Both the position numbers and the translations under genes were made by a program. Positions 21,580 to 31,942 of a stretch of DNA of 64,000 nt are shown here, in pieces. The DNA comes from Vreelandella zhaodongensis (GTDB taxonomy: Bacteria > Pseudomonadota > Gammaproteobacteria > Pseudomonadales > Halomonadaceae). The stretch is taken from assembly GCF_013415115.1 (NCBI RefSeq), contig NZ_JACCDD010000004.1:1-64000 (forward strand), read 5' to 3'. The notes under the pieces were generated by a model. That model did not search any database. It was not told where the DNA came from and saw only the letters and a list, made by a program, of their open reading frames with translations. Each line of letters begins with the position of its first letter. Within the stretch, counting starts at the first letter, position 1.

Positions 21580-22347
21580 TTAAGCAACCGTCACGTTAAG
21601 CGATGCCAGCGGATAGCGGTCTAGCAAATCAGGCGCGCGTTCATCGTCAGTGACGACAACATCGAAATCAGCTAAAGAAGCGAAATAGGCTGGGCGCACT
21701 AGCCCAAACTTACTGGAATCGACCACTAACAAACGCTGCATGGCGGTCGCAATGGCGGCTTGTTTTGGCGCCACCTCGTGAAAATGAAAGCAGCTCACCC
21801 CCCGCTCACAATCCACACCCGCCGCAGAAATCAGTGCTTTATTAATGCCTAAACGCTCAATAGCAGCCCGCATGCCATCACTGCCAAAAGACTGCGATGA
21901 GGCGTAAAACAACCCACCTAGCAGCACTAACCGCACATTAGGCAGCGCGGCCACTGAGTTAGCCACGTTAAGGGCATACGTCACCACGGTGAGCTCGCGG
22001 AAATGGCTAAGCTGGCTAAGCAATGGAATCAGTGTTGAACCACAGTCAATGAATAGCGTATCGCCTTCTTCAATAAAGCTAGCAACCCGCTGACAGAGAC
22101 GGTGCTTAATCTGATAGTGACTGGCCTGCTGCTCGGTAAGGTCGTACACCGGTGTCACGCCTGGGTAGCTTGCCATGACTAACCGACCACCCAGCAAGCT
22201 AATCGCCGAGGGCTGCGTAGTGACATCCCGGCGGATTGTCATTTCAGAAACGCCGCACAGCTCAGCAGCATCGCGCAGATGCAATGTTCCTCCGCTAGCA
22301 AGTGCTTCTTGCAACATTGCCAGACGCTGAGCACTTCGGTCGTTCAT
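21580..22347 (-). CDS. deoR: DeoR family repressor of the deo genes
   Basis: A 255-residue regulator with an N-terminal DeoR-type helix-turn-helix (LRDAAELCGVSEMTIRRDV, residues 24-42) and a C-terminal sugar-phosphate sensor domain (LFIDCGSTLIPL, LLGGLFYASSQSFG). Size and order match E. coli DeoR, whose inducer is deoxyribose 5-phosphate. It is divergent from tsx-nupC-deoCABD-cdd, with two matching operators between them. Confidence 0.9.
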   Translation of the reverse strand: MNDRSAQRLAMLQEALASGGTLHLRDAAELCGVSEMTIRRDVTTQPSAISLLGGRLVMASYPGVTPVYDLTEQQASHYQIKHRLCQRVASFIEEGDTLFIDCGSTLIPLLSQLSHFRELTVVTYALNVANSVAALPNVRLVLLGGLFYASSQSFGSDGMRAAIERLGINKALISAAGVDCERGVSCFHFHEVAPKQAAIATAMQRLLVVDSSKFGLVRPAYFASLADFDVVVTDDERAPDLLDRYPLASLNVTVA

Positions 22348-22530
22348 GGCAAATTTCTCCTGTTGGCACCCTACGTTCAGGACTCATTTTGTTATCAATG
22401 GTTAGCAAGTCTTTGAAACCTATGCTGAGCCAGAGTAAGCGTTATTTCCACTGCCAGACAGCGTTATTAGACCATTTGAGAGGTAAGCCACATTTAAAGA
22501 CTTTTCGTGTTTCTTTGCTTGCAAATACAC

Positions 22531-22566
22531 GTTAAAAAAATAACACTCAATGTTATAATTATAACA
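22531..22566. promoter_or_regulatory. tandem DeoR operators over the tsx promoter
   Basis: GTTAAAAAAATAAC (22531-22544) and GTTATAATTATAAC (22552-22565) both fit GTTA-N6-TAAC, the half-site layout of the E. coli deo operator (GTTAGAATTCTAAC). Their centres are 21 bp apart, two helical turns, so dimers would bind the same face. The second palindrome contains an extended -10 (TGTTATAAT, 22551-22559), so a bound repressor would block polymerase directly. Confidence 0.85.
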
Positions 22567-22643
22567 TCAACGCCAGCCCAAACGACCCATAACATCGGTA
22601 TGCCACATGTAGGTGGCGCCGAAACAACCCTGTTGAGGCTTAC

Positions 22644-23489
22644 ATGACTGCTCAAACACACGCTCGTTCTTCTGCTTTCGTCACGCTTGGCGCTGGCGCT
22701 TTACTGGCAGGCTCTGCGTTGGCAATGCCAGCATTAGCAAACGATACTCCTTCCTCACCAACGGCTCCCCTTTGGTCGTTTGCCAACGTGTCGGTGAACT
22801 ACTTGGATTGGTCTAGCGGTACTGAAGCGCGAACAGCTAATAACGCAGCAAAAAGCGACTTCACGTTTGTCGAAATCGAAGGCGGTGTAGGATATAGCTG
22901 GGGGGAGTTCTACGGCTTCTTCGATTTCGAGAACCCAACCAACGATCAGTTTGATGAATCGAGTGGCGGTAAAGACAACTTTCGAACTGCCGGAAAAATC
23001 ACCTCGCATATTTATTTAGGTGACAGCCCACTATCGCTTTACGCCCACGTCTACGACTTCCGGGACTACGGTTTTAACGCCCGTGAACAGGATCAAATTC
23101 TCGGTCTGGGCTACCGCACAACCTTTGCCAATGGCCTATGGTTCAAACCGTTTATTGGTGCCGCACGGGTACAAAGTGATGGCTATACAGGCATGAATGG
23201 TTACATGGCAGGCTGGGTAGCAGGTTATGACTTTGTGGCCGTAGACCAGAACTTCAGTGTGACAAACTGGCATGAACAGACCTTTGGGCGTGACAGTGAC
23301 TACCTGTCTCAGAACTTTGTTAATGGCACAGCAGGTAGTGTGGGTACCAACGGCGCTCTGAGCCTGTGGTGGCACCCTTCAGACCTGATTACTACCGGCG
23401 TGCAGTACCGCTATGCAGAGAATAAGCTGGGTACCCCGAACGCTTACCAAAATGCGATGATTTACTCAGTAAAGCTAAACTTACTGTAA
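22644..23489 (+). CDS. tsx: nucleoside-specific channel Tsx
   Basis: A 281-residue outer-membrane barrel that lets nucleosides pass. It has a signal peptide ending near PALA-ND, then Tsx-type strands (NVSVNYLDWSSGTE, FYGFFDFENPTND, HIYLGDSPLSLY) and ends in YSVKLNLL. GAGG lies five bases before the ATG. It is first in the nucleoside operon and directly behind the DeoR operators. Confidence 0.93.
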   Translation: MTAQTHARSSAFVTLGAGALLAGSALAMPALANDTPSSPTAPLWSFANVSVNYLDWSSGTEARTANNAAKSDFTFVEIEGGVGYSWGEFYGFFDFENPTNDQFDESSGGKDNFRTAGKITSHIYLGDSPLSLYAHVYDFRDYGFNAREQDQILGLGYRTTFANGLWFKPFIGAARVQSDGYTGMNGYMAGWVAGYDFVAVDQNFSVTNWHEQTFGRDSDYLSQNFVNGTAGSVGTNGALSLWWHPSDLITTGVQYRYAENKLGTPNAYQNAMIYSVKLNLL

Positions 23490-23522
23490 TCACTCCACTT
23501 CAAACGCTCGGAAGGTACCCAC

Positions 23523-24806
23523 ATGACCCTCATCATGAGCCTGGTAGGCATGGTTACGCTGGTAACCATCGCACTGATCTTCTCTTACGACCGTAAATCG
23601 ATTCGGCTGCGCACCGTGCTCGGCGCGTTTGCCATTCAGGCAGGTATTGGTGCATTTGTTCTATACGTGCCATTTGGCCAAGCAGTGCTGCAAGCTATCT
23701 CGTCCGGCGTCAGCCAAGTATTGGTTTATGCAAATGACGGCATCGGCTTTCTGTTTGGTGGCTTAGCCGATGTCGATAACGTCGGTTTTGTGTTCGCCAT
23801 TAAAGTATTGCCCGTGATTATCTTTTTCTCATCACTCATCGCGGTGCTTTATTACATTGGCATTATGCAGTGGATCATTCGGATTTTAGGCGGCGCACTA
23901 CAGAAAGCACTTGGCACCTCACGTACCGAATCGCTTTCTGCCACGGCAAATATCTTTGTTGGCCAAACTGAAGCACCGCTGGTGGTTCGCCCGTTTATCG
24001 CCCGCATGACCCCTTCGCAGCTATTTGCAGTGATGTGCGGTGGCCTAGCATCAGTGGCTGGTTCGATACTGGCTGGCTACGCTGCTCTGGGCATTCCCAT
24101 GGAGTACTTGATTGCCGCCTCATTTATGGCAGCCCCCGGTGGCCTGCTATTTGCTAAGCTAATCATGCCAGAGACCCAGGACGCAGGAGAGAGCGACAGC
24201 GTCTCTAAGGTAGAGGAGGAGCTTAAAGAGCAAGATGACAAGCCCGCCAACGTACTGGATGCTGCCGCAGCGGGAGCGACGTCGGGCATGAAACTTGCCG
24301 CTAATGTGGGTGCCATGTTGCTCGCCTTTATTGCCCTTATCGCCCTTGTGAACGGTATTTTAGGCGGCATTGGCGGCTGGTTTGGCTTTGAATCACTTAG
24401 CCTTGAGCTGATTCTAGGCTGGCTGTTTGCCCCCCTGGCCTTCCTGCTCGGTGTCCCTTGGGAAGAAGCTGCATTCGCCGGTTCGTTTATCGGCCAAAAA
24501 CTGGTGGTTAACGAGTTTGTCGCCTACCTCAATCTTGCACCATATATTAGTGGGGAACAGGTTGTCGCCTCAACGGGTCAAATGATGACGCCTCACACCA
24601 TGGCGATTCTTTCCTTTGCGCTGTGCGGCTTTGCTAACCTTTCGTCGATTGCCATTCTATTGGGCGGTCTAGGAAGCATTGCACCTACCCGTCGTAAAGA
24701 GATTGCCCGCTTTGGCGTTAAAGCCGTACTGGCAGGTACACTCTCTAACCTGATGTCGGCATCCATTGCTGGCTTCTTTATCGCGTTGAGCAGTATGACA
24801 GCCTGA
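23523..24806 (+). CDS. nupC: NupC/CNT family nucleoside permease
   Basis: A 427-residue inner-membrane concentrative nucleoside transporter. It has the CNT pattern of reentrant and transmembrane segments with [17 protein letters not shown] (nucleoside binding), NEFVAYLNL and [19 protein letters not shown] precedes the ATG, 33 bp behind tsx. It takes nucleosides from the periplasm after Tsx and feeds the deo enzymes. Confidence 0.95.
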   Translation: MTLIMSLVGMVTLVTIALIFSYDRKSIRLRTVLGAFAIQAGIGAFVLYVPFGQAVLQAISSGVSQVLVYANDGIGFLFGGLADVDNVGFVFAIKVLPVIIFFSSLIAVLYYIGIMQWIIRILGGALQKALGTSRTESLSATANIFVGQTEAPLVVRPFIARMTPSQLFAVMCGGLASVAGSILAGYAALGIPMEYLIAASFMAAPGGLLFAKLIMPETQDAGESDSVSKVEEELKEQDDKPANVLDAAAAGATSGMKLAANVGAMLLAFIALIALVNGILGGIGGWFGFESLSLELILGWLFAPLAFLLGVPWEEAAFAGSFIGQKLVVNEFVAYLNLAPYISGEQVVASTGQMMTPHTMAILSFALCGFANLSSIAILLGGLGSIAPTRRKEIARFGVKAVLAGTLSNLMSASIAGFFIALSSMTA

Positions 24807-24828
24807 CGCAGCGAGTACGCCACAACGC

Positions 24829-24869
24829 AACGGGCGCTGCCATTTTTTAGCAGTGCCCGTTTTGTCTTT
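24829..24869 (+). terminator. terminator or attenuator between nupC and deoC
   Basis: AACGGGCGCTGC (24829-24840) pairs with GCAGTGCCCGTT (24850-24861), followed by a T-rich run (TTTTGTCTTT). It splits the transport genes from the enzyme genes, so either part of the transcripts stop here or deoC has its own promoter. Confidence 0.75.
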
Positions 24870-24890
24870 ATATTCAATTGCGAGAATTCC

Positions 24891-25709
24891 ATGACTGCGA
24901 CAGCCTCTCCTCAGCACACTCAAGCCCACGTTATTCAAGCTGCCCGCCAAGCACTCACTCTCATGGACTTGACGAGCCTGAATGACAGCGATACTGACAG
25001 CACCATTGAAGCGCTGTGCCAGCAGGTCAAAACGCCTTTTGGTCACCCTGCTGCGGTATGCGTGTTTCCCCAGTTTATTGTCACCGCACAGCGAGCCCTT
25101 ACCGCTCACAAACTCAATGACCAGGTGAAAATTGCCACCGTCACCAACTTTCCCCATGGCGGTAACGACATCATGGGCGCTGCCCGTGAAACCCGCGATG
25201 CCGTCGCTTCCGGTGCCCATGAAGTCGATGTGGTATTTCCCTACCGTGCGTTGATGGCGGGCGATGAAACAACCGGCCTTGAACTGGTCGAGATGTGTAA
25301 AGCCGCCTGCGCCGGTCAAGCACGCTTAAAAGTCATCATTGAATCAGGCGAACTCAAAGAGCCCGCGCTTATCAAGCGTGCCAGTGAACTGGCCATTGAG
25401 GGCGGCGCCGACTTTATTAAAACCTCGACGGGCAAGGTCGAAACAAACGCCACCCTGGAAGCCGCTGAGATTATGCTCAATGCGATTAAAGCCAGCGGCA
25501 AAGATGTTGGCTTTAAAGCCGCCGGAGGCGTGCGCACCGCCGAAGAAGCCGCCGATTACCTGGCACTTGCCACTAACATTATGGGTGCGCAGTGGGTAAC
25601 ACCTGAGCACTTCCGGTTCGGTGCCTCTAGCCTGCTGGGTAATTTATTGAATACGCTAAGCGGCGCCCCACAAACCGCCCCGCTCTCAACAACTAACGGA
25701 GGCTACTAA
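24891..25709 (+). CDS. deoC: deoxyribose-phosphate aldolase
   Basis: A 272-residue class I aldolase that splits deoxyribose 5-phosphate into glyceraldehyde 3-phosphate and acetaldehyde. The Schiff-base lysine lies in [10 protein letters not shown] (about residues 175-184) and a second conserved lysine in [11 protein letters not shown]. Length is like E. coli DeoC (259). The stop is directly followed by the deoA ATG. Confidence 0.96.
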   Translation: MTATASPQHTQAHVIQAARQALTLMDLTSLNDSDTDSTIEALCQQVKTPFGHPAAVCVFPQFIVTAQRALTAHKLNDQVKIATVTNFPHGGNDIMGAARETRDAVASGAHEVDVVFPYRALMAGDETTGLELVEMCKAACAGQARLKVIIESGELKEPALIKRASELAIEGGADFIKTSTGKVETNATLEAAEIMLNAIKASGKDVGFKAAGGVRTAEEAADYLALATNIMGAQWVTPEHFRFGASSLLGNLLNTLSGAPQTAPLSTTNGGY

Positions 25710-27062
25710 ATGTCATCTACCGCTTCTCATCACGCTCTCTTGCCTCAGGAACTGATTCGCCTGAAGCGCGATAGTCAACCGCTGCCAGCGGAAGAGATCA
25801 AAGCCTTCGTGCAGGGTATTGCCGATGATCGCATCAGCGATGCCCAGATTGGTGCCTTCACCATGGCGGTGTTTTTAAATGGCATGAGTCGTGAAGAAGT
25901 GGTCGCACTGACTACGGCGACCCGCGACTCCGGACATGTCATGCAGTGGGACTCCCTCAACCTGCCCGGCCCAATTGTCGATAAACACTCCACTGGCGGC
26001 GTTGGTGATCTAGTGTCGTTGGTACTCGGCCCCTGGGTCGCCGCTTGCGGCGCGTTTGTACCGATGATCTCAGGTCGTGGCCTTGGCCACACCGGCGGCA
26101 CACTGGACAAGCTGGAATCGATCCCCGGTTACGACCCCTACCCAGCGCCGGAGCGCTTTAGCAACGTGGTGAAATCCACCGGCGTGGCGATTATCGGCCA
26201 AACCGGCAACCTGGCCCCCGCCGACAAACGCATTTACGGTGTGCGTGATGTGACCGCCACGGTGGAATCCATTCCGCTGATTACCGCCTCTATTCTGGGT
26301 AAAAAGCTGGCCTCTGGTTTAGACGCCTTAGTGATGGACGTTAAGGTCGGCAGCGGCGCCTTCATGCCGACACCGGAAAAATCCCGCGAGCTTGCCAAAA
26401 GCATCGCCAACGTGGCAACCCAGGCCGGCACGCCGACCACGGCCCTGCTCACCGATATGAGCCAGCCGCTGGCCCCCTGCGCCGGTAACGCCGTTGAGAT
26501 TGTGGAAACGTTGGCCCTGTTGCGCGGCGAACGTGCTGACAGCCGCGTTATGCAGGTCACCCGTGAGCTCGCGGTAGAAATGCTGATGGCTGGCAAACTG
26601 GCAAGCTCTCGTGAAGAAGCCTTGACCAAGCTGGAAAAAGCGCTCACATCGGGTGCAGCAGCCGAAGTCTTCGCCCGGATGGTGCGCGAGTTGGGCGGCC
26701 CCGCCGACTTTATGGAACGCTCGGATAGCTACTTGGCCACCGCACCGGTCATTCAGCCGGTGTACCCCGAGCAGAGTGGTATTGTACAGCGTATAGACAC
26801 CCGTGCCGTCGGTATGAGCGTGGTTGAACTGGGCGGTGGCCGCCTGCGCAACGACGCTAGCGTCGATCACAGCGTCGGTTTTAGCGATATTGTCGAAATT
26901 GGCGACCGCGTCGATAGCCAGCGCCCGCTAGCCATCGTGCACGCCCGCAGTGAAGACGCGGCCAACCGTGCCGCTGCCCAGCTACGTGCTGCCATGACCC
27001 TTAGCGAAGAGGCTGCCGCAGCGGACACACTGCTTCAAGATACCTTCCGTGGAGAAGCCTAA
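25710..27062 (+). CDS. deoA: thymidine phosphorylase
   Basis: A 450-residue enzyme that releases thymine and deoxyribose 1-phosphate from thymidine. The signature [18 protein letters not shown] and [22 protein letters not shown] are intact, and the C-terminal pyrimidine phosphorylase domain is complete. GGAGG lies upstream inside the end of deoC. Its stop overlaps the deoB start by one base. Confidence 0.96.
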   Translation: MSSTASHHALLPQELIRLKRDSQPLPAEEIKAFVQGIADDRISDAQIGAFTMAVFLNGMSREEVVALTTATRDSGHVMQWDSLNLPGPIVDKHSTGGVGDLVSLVLGPWVAACGAFVPMISGRGLGHTGGTLDKLESIPGYDPYPAPERFSNVVKSTGVAIIGQTGNLAPADKRIYGVRDVTATVESIPLITASILGKKLASGLDALVMDVKVGSGAFMPTPEKSRELAKSIANVATQAGTPTTALLTDMSQPLAPCAGNAVEIVETLALLRGERADSRVMQVTRELAVEMLMAGKLASSREEALTKLEKALTSGAAAEVFARMVRELGGPADFMERSDSYLATAPVIQPVYPEQSGIVQRIDTRAVGMSVVELGGGRLRNDASVDHSVGFSDIVEIGDRVDSQRPLAIVHARSEDAANRAAAQLRAAMTLSEEAAAADTLLQDTFRGEA

Positions 27063-28306
27063 TGCGCCGTGCGATTGTATTAGTCCTTGATTCTTTCGGG
27101 ATTGGTAGCGCCCCAGATGCTGACAAATTCGGCGACCAGGGTGCTGACACCCTAGGCCACATCGCAGCCGCCTGCGCCCGCGGTGACGCCGATACTGCTG
27201 AGCGCTCAGGACCCTTGAAACTGCCCAACATGGCGGCGCTAGGTCTGTTCCACGCCCACCGCGATGCGACGGGAAACGTCGCCGAAGGTGTTAGCCTGCC
27301 AGCTCAATTGAAAGGCGCGTACGCCCACGCCAAAGAGATTTCCAGCGGCAAGGACACCCCTTCCGGCCATTGGGAAATTGCTGGCGTGCCGGTGCGCTTT
27401 GACTGGGGCTACTTTCTTGATAAAACCGACAGCTTTCCCACCGAGCTGTTAGAAAAAATCGTTCAACAAGCCAGCCTGCCCGGCGTGATTGGTAACTGCC
27501 ACGCGTCCGGAACCGAGATCATCGCCCGCCTGGGCGAAGAGCACATCCAAAGCGGTAAGCCGATTGTTTATACCTCGGCAGATTCCGTGTTTCAGATTGC
27601 CGCCCACGAGGAGCACTTTGGCCTAGAGCGTCTCTACACGCTGTGCGAAACCGTGCGCGAGCTTCTCGAGCCTTACAACATTGGCCGCGTGATTGCCCGC
27701 CCGTTTAACGGCGATGACAGCGCAAGCTTTGCCCGCACCGGCAACCGCCGCGACTACAGCGTTGAGCCACCCAGCCCCACCGTGCTGCAGAAACTGGCAG
27801 ATGCGGGCGGCGAAGTGGTCTCGATTGGCAAGATCGCGGATATTTACGCGCATTGCGGCATTACTCATAAGGTCAAAGCCAGCGGTCACGACGCCCTGAT
27901 GGAAGCCACGCTCGCCGAAGTGGCACGCACCGCTAAAGAGTCCAGTGACCGAACCACCATGATCATGACCAACTTTGTTGATTTTGACTCGGTTTACGGG
28001 CACCGCCGCGACGTGCCGGGCTACGCCGCCGCGCTTGAGCATTTCGATGCCCGCCTGCCGGAACTGCTTGCCGCACTCAACGATGATGACCTGTTGCTGC
28101 TCACCGCCGACCACGGTTGCGACCCCAGCTGGGAAGGTACCGAACACACCCGCGAATATGTGCCGGTGATGGTGCATGGCGCAGGGTTTGCCCCCGGCCC
28201 GCTAGGCGAGCGCGACACCTTTGCCGATATCGGCCAGACATTAGCCGCCTTCTTCGCCGTTGAAGCGATGGAAGACGGCAAGAGCTTTTTGCCCAACGCT
28301 GCCTGA
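27062..28306 (+). CDS. deoB: phosphopentomutase
   Basis: A 414-residue alkaline-phosphatase-superfamily mutase that turns (deoxy)ribose 1-phosphate into the 5-phosphate. Metal-binding parts are visible: [11 protein letters not shown] near the N-terminus, and [16 protein letters not shown] near residue 350. It links DeoA and DeoD to DeoC. Overlap with deoA suggests coupling. Confidence 0.96.
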   Translation: MRRAIVLVLDSFGIGSAPDADKFGDQGADTLGHIAAACARGDADTAERSGPLKLPNMAALGLFHAHRDATGNVAEGVSLPAQLKGAYAHAKEISSGKDTPSGHWEIAGVPVRFDWGYFLDKTDSFPTELLEKIVQQASLPGVIGNCHASGTEIIARLGEEHIQSGKPIVYTSADSVFQIAAHEEHFGLERLYTLCETVRELLEPYNIGRVIARPFNGDDSASFARTGNRRDYSVEPPSPTVLQKLADAGGEVVSIGKIADIYAHCGITHKVKASGHDALMEATLAEVARTAKESSDRTTMIMTNFVDFDSVYGHRRDVPGYAAALEHFDARLPELLAALNDDDLLLLTADHGCDPSWEGTEHTREYVPVMVHGAGFAPGPLGERDTFADIGQTLAAFFAVEAMEDGKSFLPNAA

Positions 28307-28360
28307 ACCGTAACGTTGAGCGAATTAATCTGATTAAAAAACGATCAATAGGAGCGTTTT

Positions 28361-29086
28361 ATGGCAACACCACATATCAATGCTGAAATGGGCGATTTCG
28401 CGGATACCGTTTTGATGCCCGGCGACCCGCTGCGCGCCAAGTACATCGCCGATACCTACCTGGAAAATGTTCGTCAGGTGAACGATGTACGCAGCATGTT
28501 CGGCTATACCGGCACTTACAAGGGCCGCGAAATTTCGGTCATGGGCCACGGCATGGGCATACCGTCAGTGTCTATTTATGCCAAAGAACTGATTACCGAC
28601 TACGGCGTTAAGTCGATTATTCGTGTGGGTTCCTGCGGCGCGGTGCGCGACGACGTTAACGTACGTGACGTAGTCATCGGCATGGGAGCCTGCACGGATT
28701 CCAAAGTGAACCGCATGCGCTTTAATGACCATGACTTCTCGGCCATCGCTGACTTTGAGCTAACAAGCCACGCCGTTGCTGCCGCCAAGGCACAGAATGT
28801 GCCGGTAAAAGTCGGCAATATCTTCTCAGCGGATCTGTTCTACAACCCGCAGACCGACATGGCCGAACTGCTCAAGCGCTACGGCATCGTGGGTGTGGAA
28901 ATGGAAGCGGCAGGCCTTTACGGCGTTGCAGCAGAGTTTGGTGCCCGCGCGCTGACGATCTGCACGGTGTCCGACCATATTCTGAAAGGCGACTCGCTCT
29001 CCAGCGCCGACCGTCAGACCACCTTCAACGACATGATGACGATTGCGTTGGATACAGTGCTGCGCGACGACGCCGCTAAGGCCTAA
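28361..29086 (+). CDS. deoD: purine nucleoside phosphorylase, DeoD type
   Basis: A 241-residue hexameric-type phosphorylase that cleaves purine (deoxy)nucleosides. It has [16 protein letters not shown] at the N-terminus, RVGSCGAV and the substrate loop [12 protein letters not shown], with SDH near the end (CTVSDHI). GGAGCG precedes the ATG, 54 bp after deoB. Confidence 0.96.
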   Translation: MATPHINAEMGDFADTVLMPGDPLRAKYIADTYLENVRQVNDVRSMFGYTGTYKGREISVMGHGMGIPSVSIYAKELITDYGVKSIIRVGSCGAVRDDVNVRDVVIGMGACTDSKVNRMRFNDHDFSAIADFELTSHAVAAAKAQNVPVKVGNIFSADLFYNPQTDMAELLKRYGIVGVEMEAAGLYGVAAEFGARALTICTVSDHILKGDSLSSADRQTTFNDMMTIALDTVLRDDAAKA

Positions 29087-29108
29087 TAGCCATTATGAGG
29101 ATAACGCC

Positions 29109-29516
29109 ATGAGCCAAGCTGATAAGGCACTGGTTGACACGCTGCTGACCACCTTGGGCAACGCTTATGCGCCCTACTCCAATCATCCGGTAGCAGCGGT
29201 GATGGAGTGCCCAGATGGCCAGCAATTTGCTGGTTGTAACGTGGAAGTGGCGCATTATAAAGGGCTGTGTGCGGAAGCCTCGGCGATTTCCGCCATGATC
29301 ACCGCTGGCCAGCGCGAGCTGGCCAAGGTGTACGTGATGGGGCCAGGCGAGCACCTGTGCACACCCTGTGGCGACTGCCGCCAGCGCATCCGTGAATTCG
29401 CCACCCCAGAAACGCAAATCATGGTGCTTTCCCACCAGGGCGACGTGCTGAAAACCTACACTATGGAAACACTACTGCCCGATGCCTTCGGCCCCGAGCA
29501 ACTGCCACCGCGCTAA
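29109..29516 (+). CDS. cdd: cytidine deaminase
   Basis: A 135-residue, small tetrameric-type enzyme that turns (deoxy)cytidine into (deoxy)uridine. The zinc site is CAE (Cys54, Glu56) plus CTPCGDCR (Cys87 and Cys90). The usual NVENASY reads NVEVAHY, a mild departure. ATG 29109 follows GAGGA and is 22 bp after deoD. It ends the operon and meets the lacI gene head-on with four bases between the stops. Confidence 0.92.
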   Translation: MSQADKALVDTLLTTLGNAYAPYSNHPVAAVMECPDGQQFAGCNVEVAHYKGLCAEASAISAMITAGQRELAKVYVMGPGEHLCTPCGDCRQRIREFATPETQIMVLSHQGDVLKTYTMETLLPDAFGPEQLPPR

Positions 29517-29520
29517 GTAT

Positions 29521-30513
29521 TCACCCTGTTTCCCGCATGACTAGCGTCACCGGCAACGATACATGCCGGGGCGCTTTGCTTGCTAGCGCTTCGCCCAACA
29601 GTTCCACACTCATTGCCGCAATCGCTGCAATATCTTGACGAATGGTGGTTAACCCAGTGGCAAGGGTTGGCAGGTCATCAAAGCCTGTCACTGCGACTTG
29701 GTAAGGCACGTCGATTCCCCGGTCTTCTAGCGCAGCGACGCAGCCCAGCGCCAGCTCGTCGGTGGCGCATACTAGCGCATCAAATGGCAGCGTTTGGCTG
29801 TTTGATGTATCCGCCAACAAACGATTTAAATAGCGATAGCTGGTTAGTGAATCTGAGCTAAAGCGGTGCGGTAGGCTAATCAACTGCTCAGAAAGCCCTG
29901 CTTCATCAAGCGCCCGTCGGTACCCCTCTAAACGGCTGTGAGAACACGGCATTTCCAGCTCGCCGCCCACAAAGGCGAGCTGTCGACGCCCTTGCGCGAC
30001 GAGGTGGTGCGTCATTTCATAAAACCCTTGAGCATCATCCGGTGCGACCGAAAATCCTTGCCCTGGGTTGCCAATACGTACAAAAGGCACGCCGGCATTT
30101 TCTAGCAAGCTGGGGCGCGCATCCTCAGAGGTTTCACCCAGCAGAATAGCCGCCCCCGCCCGCTCTGGAAGCTCGGCAGTTTGATCGTGGTGGAAAAAGA
30201 TCGGCACCATGCCCTGCTGGTGCAGTGCCACGGTTAAGTGCTGATACAGTAAAATATAGTAGGGGCGCAGCTCGATATCCTGGCGCCCTAAGGAAATACC
30301 GACCACCGCCGCTTTACCACTAATTAGTTGCCTGGCCGCCGCGCTTGGCTGGTACGCCACCTCGCGGCTGATGGTAAGAATTTTTTCCCGCAACGCATCG
30401 CTTAGCCCAGGTTTACCATTTAGCGCCCGGCTGACCGAGGCAATGGATACATCTGCCCGCCGAGCAATTTCTCGAATGGTTGCCGTTTGGGCGCTCTGTT
30501 TGGTCTGTTTCAT
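29521..30513 (-). CDS. LacI family regulator, probable repressor of the thu cluster
   Basis: A 330-residue regulator with a LacI-type helix-turn-helix (TIREIARRADVSIASVSRALNGK, residues 12-34) and hinge, followed by a periplasmic-binding-protein-like sugar domain (VTGFDDLPTLATGLTTIRQD near the end). It is last in the minus-strand order thuA-thuB-SBP-lacI. The double palindrome GTAAACGTTTAC in front of thuA has the central CG and symmetry of LacI-family operators, so this is its likely regulator. ThuR in Rhizobium is also of this family. Confidence 0.9.
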   Translation of the reverse strand: MKQTKQSAQTATIREIARRADVSIASVSRALNGKPGLSDALREKILTISREVAYQPSAAARQLISGKAAVVGISLGRQDIELRPYYILLYQHLTVALHQQGMVPIFFHHDQTAELPERAGAAILLGETSEDARPSLLENAGVPFVRIGNPGQGFSVAPDDAQGFYEMTHHLVAQGRRQLAFVGGELEMPCSHSRLEGYRRALDEAGLSEQLISLPHRFSSDSLTSYRYLNRLLADTSNSQTLPFDALVCATDELALGCVAALEDRGIDVPYQVAVTGFDDLPTLATGLTTIRQDIAAIAAMSVELLGEALASKAPRHVSLPVTLVMRETG

Positions 30514-30595
30514 GCCATGCCTCAGCGATTCGGCTTATGATTGTGCCAAAAATTGTGCCGAAAATCGCTAAGGCTAAGCATTGCGGCAAACCCAG

Positions 30596-31858
30596 CTACC
30601 AACCGCGCCGTCCTAAACGGGTAAGCTCGCTATCAAGCTGCTGAATCGCTTGCTCTGGGGAAGTATCACCGGATAGGGCGTCATGTACACGGTTGAACAC
30701 TGCGTTTGACACCCGGGGGTACGACTCGCCTGTCACGCTTGCTGGGCGTGGTACGCCGTTCATAACGGTTTCATAAAGTTCGCCAATAAACGGGTGAGCT
30801 TCCAATACCTCGGCATTTTCATAGAGCACAGGCCGCGTCGGATTTCGACCAAACTCAATGGCGTGAGCTTTCTGCTGCTCCTCAGCCGTGAGATAAGCCA
30901 CTAGGTCAGCGGCAATGTCAGGGTGCTCTGAATAGCGCGAAACCGCCCAGTTCCAGCCACCAAGCGTAGCGACAGACTGCCCTTCGGGCCCACTGGGTAA
31001 CGGCGCGACGCCAAACTTGCCTTGAATGGGCGTGCCATCTGCCTGCCCCAACGACCAGACATAAGGCCAGTTGCGCATAAACACGGCATTACCCGCCTGG
31101 AACACCCCACGTGCTTCTTCTTCCATATAGTTGCGCACGCCCTCGGGGCTAATATCACCCACCCAAGAGGCAGCTAGCGTGATGGCCTCTACTGCTTGGG
31201 GATTATTGATGGTTACTTGCCCATCAGCATTCACAAAGGTGCCTCCACCGTAGCTGGCTACCCACTCTAACGCATTCGTGGTCAGCCCTTCATAAGCTCG
31301 CCCCTGAAATACAAACCCATGCATGCGCGCATTACCTGCATCGCGCTCAGACTGCTGGATATGCCGCGCAGTGTCAGTCAACGCCTGCCAGGTTTCTGGC
31401 ACGTCGGCATCGTATTTATCCAACAAGTCATGACGGTAATAGAGCAAGCCTGCATCCGTAAACCACGGCAACGCCACCAGCTTTCCCTGCACCGTATTGT
31501 TATCCATCAGTGAGGGAATAAAGCCGTCAGCCGCGCCGTCCGGCAGGTAGTCATTTAGGTCAACCAAGTGGTCGGCAAGTAGCCCTGGCCACACAATATC
31601 CACCATCAGCACATCCACATCTTGCGATTGACTGCCTAATAGTTGCTGATAAAGCGACAACTTCTCAGTCGCCGATGCAGGCGTAGTGACAATATTCACT
31701 TGGTGGCCGTTAGCGTCGGCCCACCGTTTTGCCAGCGTTGGGCAGAAATCTGCTGCCCCACCATCGCCACAGGCAATGGTAATTTCAGCCGCCATGGCAG
31801 GCAGCGTTGTGGGCAGCAGGGCCAGCAGTAACGCTGATGAGCGCAGGTAATAACGCAT
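30596..31858 (-). CDS. ABC transporter sugar-binding protein (ThuE-like)
   Basis: A 420-residue extracytoplasmic solute-binding protein of family 1. A signal peptide (ends near PAMAA) is followed by EITIACGDGGAAD and a maltose/trehalose-type fold with ALPWFTDAGLLYYRHDLLDKY. ATG 31858 is preferred because GAGG lies eight bases away; GTG 31867 is too close to it. By similarity and context it should bind trehalose or a related disaccharide. No permease or ATPase gene lies beside it, which is unusual. Confidence 0.9.
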   Translation of the reverse strand: MRYYLRSSALLLALLPTTLPAMAAEITIACGDGGAADFCPTLAKRWADANGHQVNIVTTPASATEKLSLYQQLLGSQSQDVDVLMVDIVWPGLLADHLVDLNDYLPDGAADGFIPSLMDNNTVQGKLVALPWFTDAGLLYYRHDLLDKYDADVPETWQALTDTARHIQQSERDAGNARMHGFVFQGRAYEGLTTNALEWVASYGGGTFVNADGQVTINNPQAVEAITLAASWVGDISPEGVRNYMEEEARGVFQAGNAVFMRNWPYVWSLGQADGTPIQGKFGVAPLPSGPEGQSVATLGGWNWAVSRYSEHPDIAADLVAYLTAEEQQKAHAIEFGRNPTRPVLYENAEVLEAHPFIGELYETVMNGVPRPASVTGESYPRVSNAVFNRVHDALSGDTSPEQAIQQLDSELTRLGRRGW

Positions 31859-31942
31859 AGCATTCACCTCTATTGTTATTGGTAGGTAGGGTGCTCGTTA
31901 ACTTAATCGGATTGGTATTTTGTTAATAGAAGAGCCAGCGGC

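Noticed and set aside
27623..28177. Antisense frame of 184 codons in deoB
   Set aside because: A shadow of deoB in a G+C-rich coding region; no independent support.
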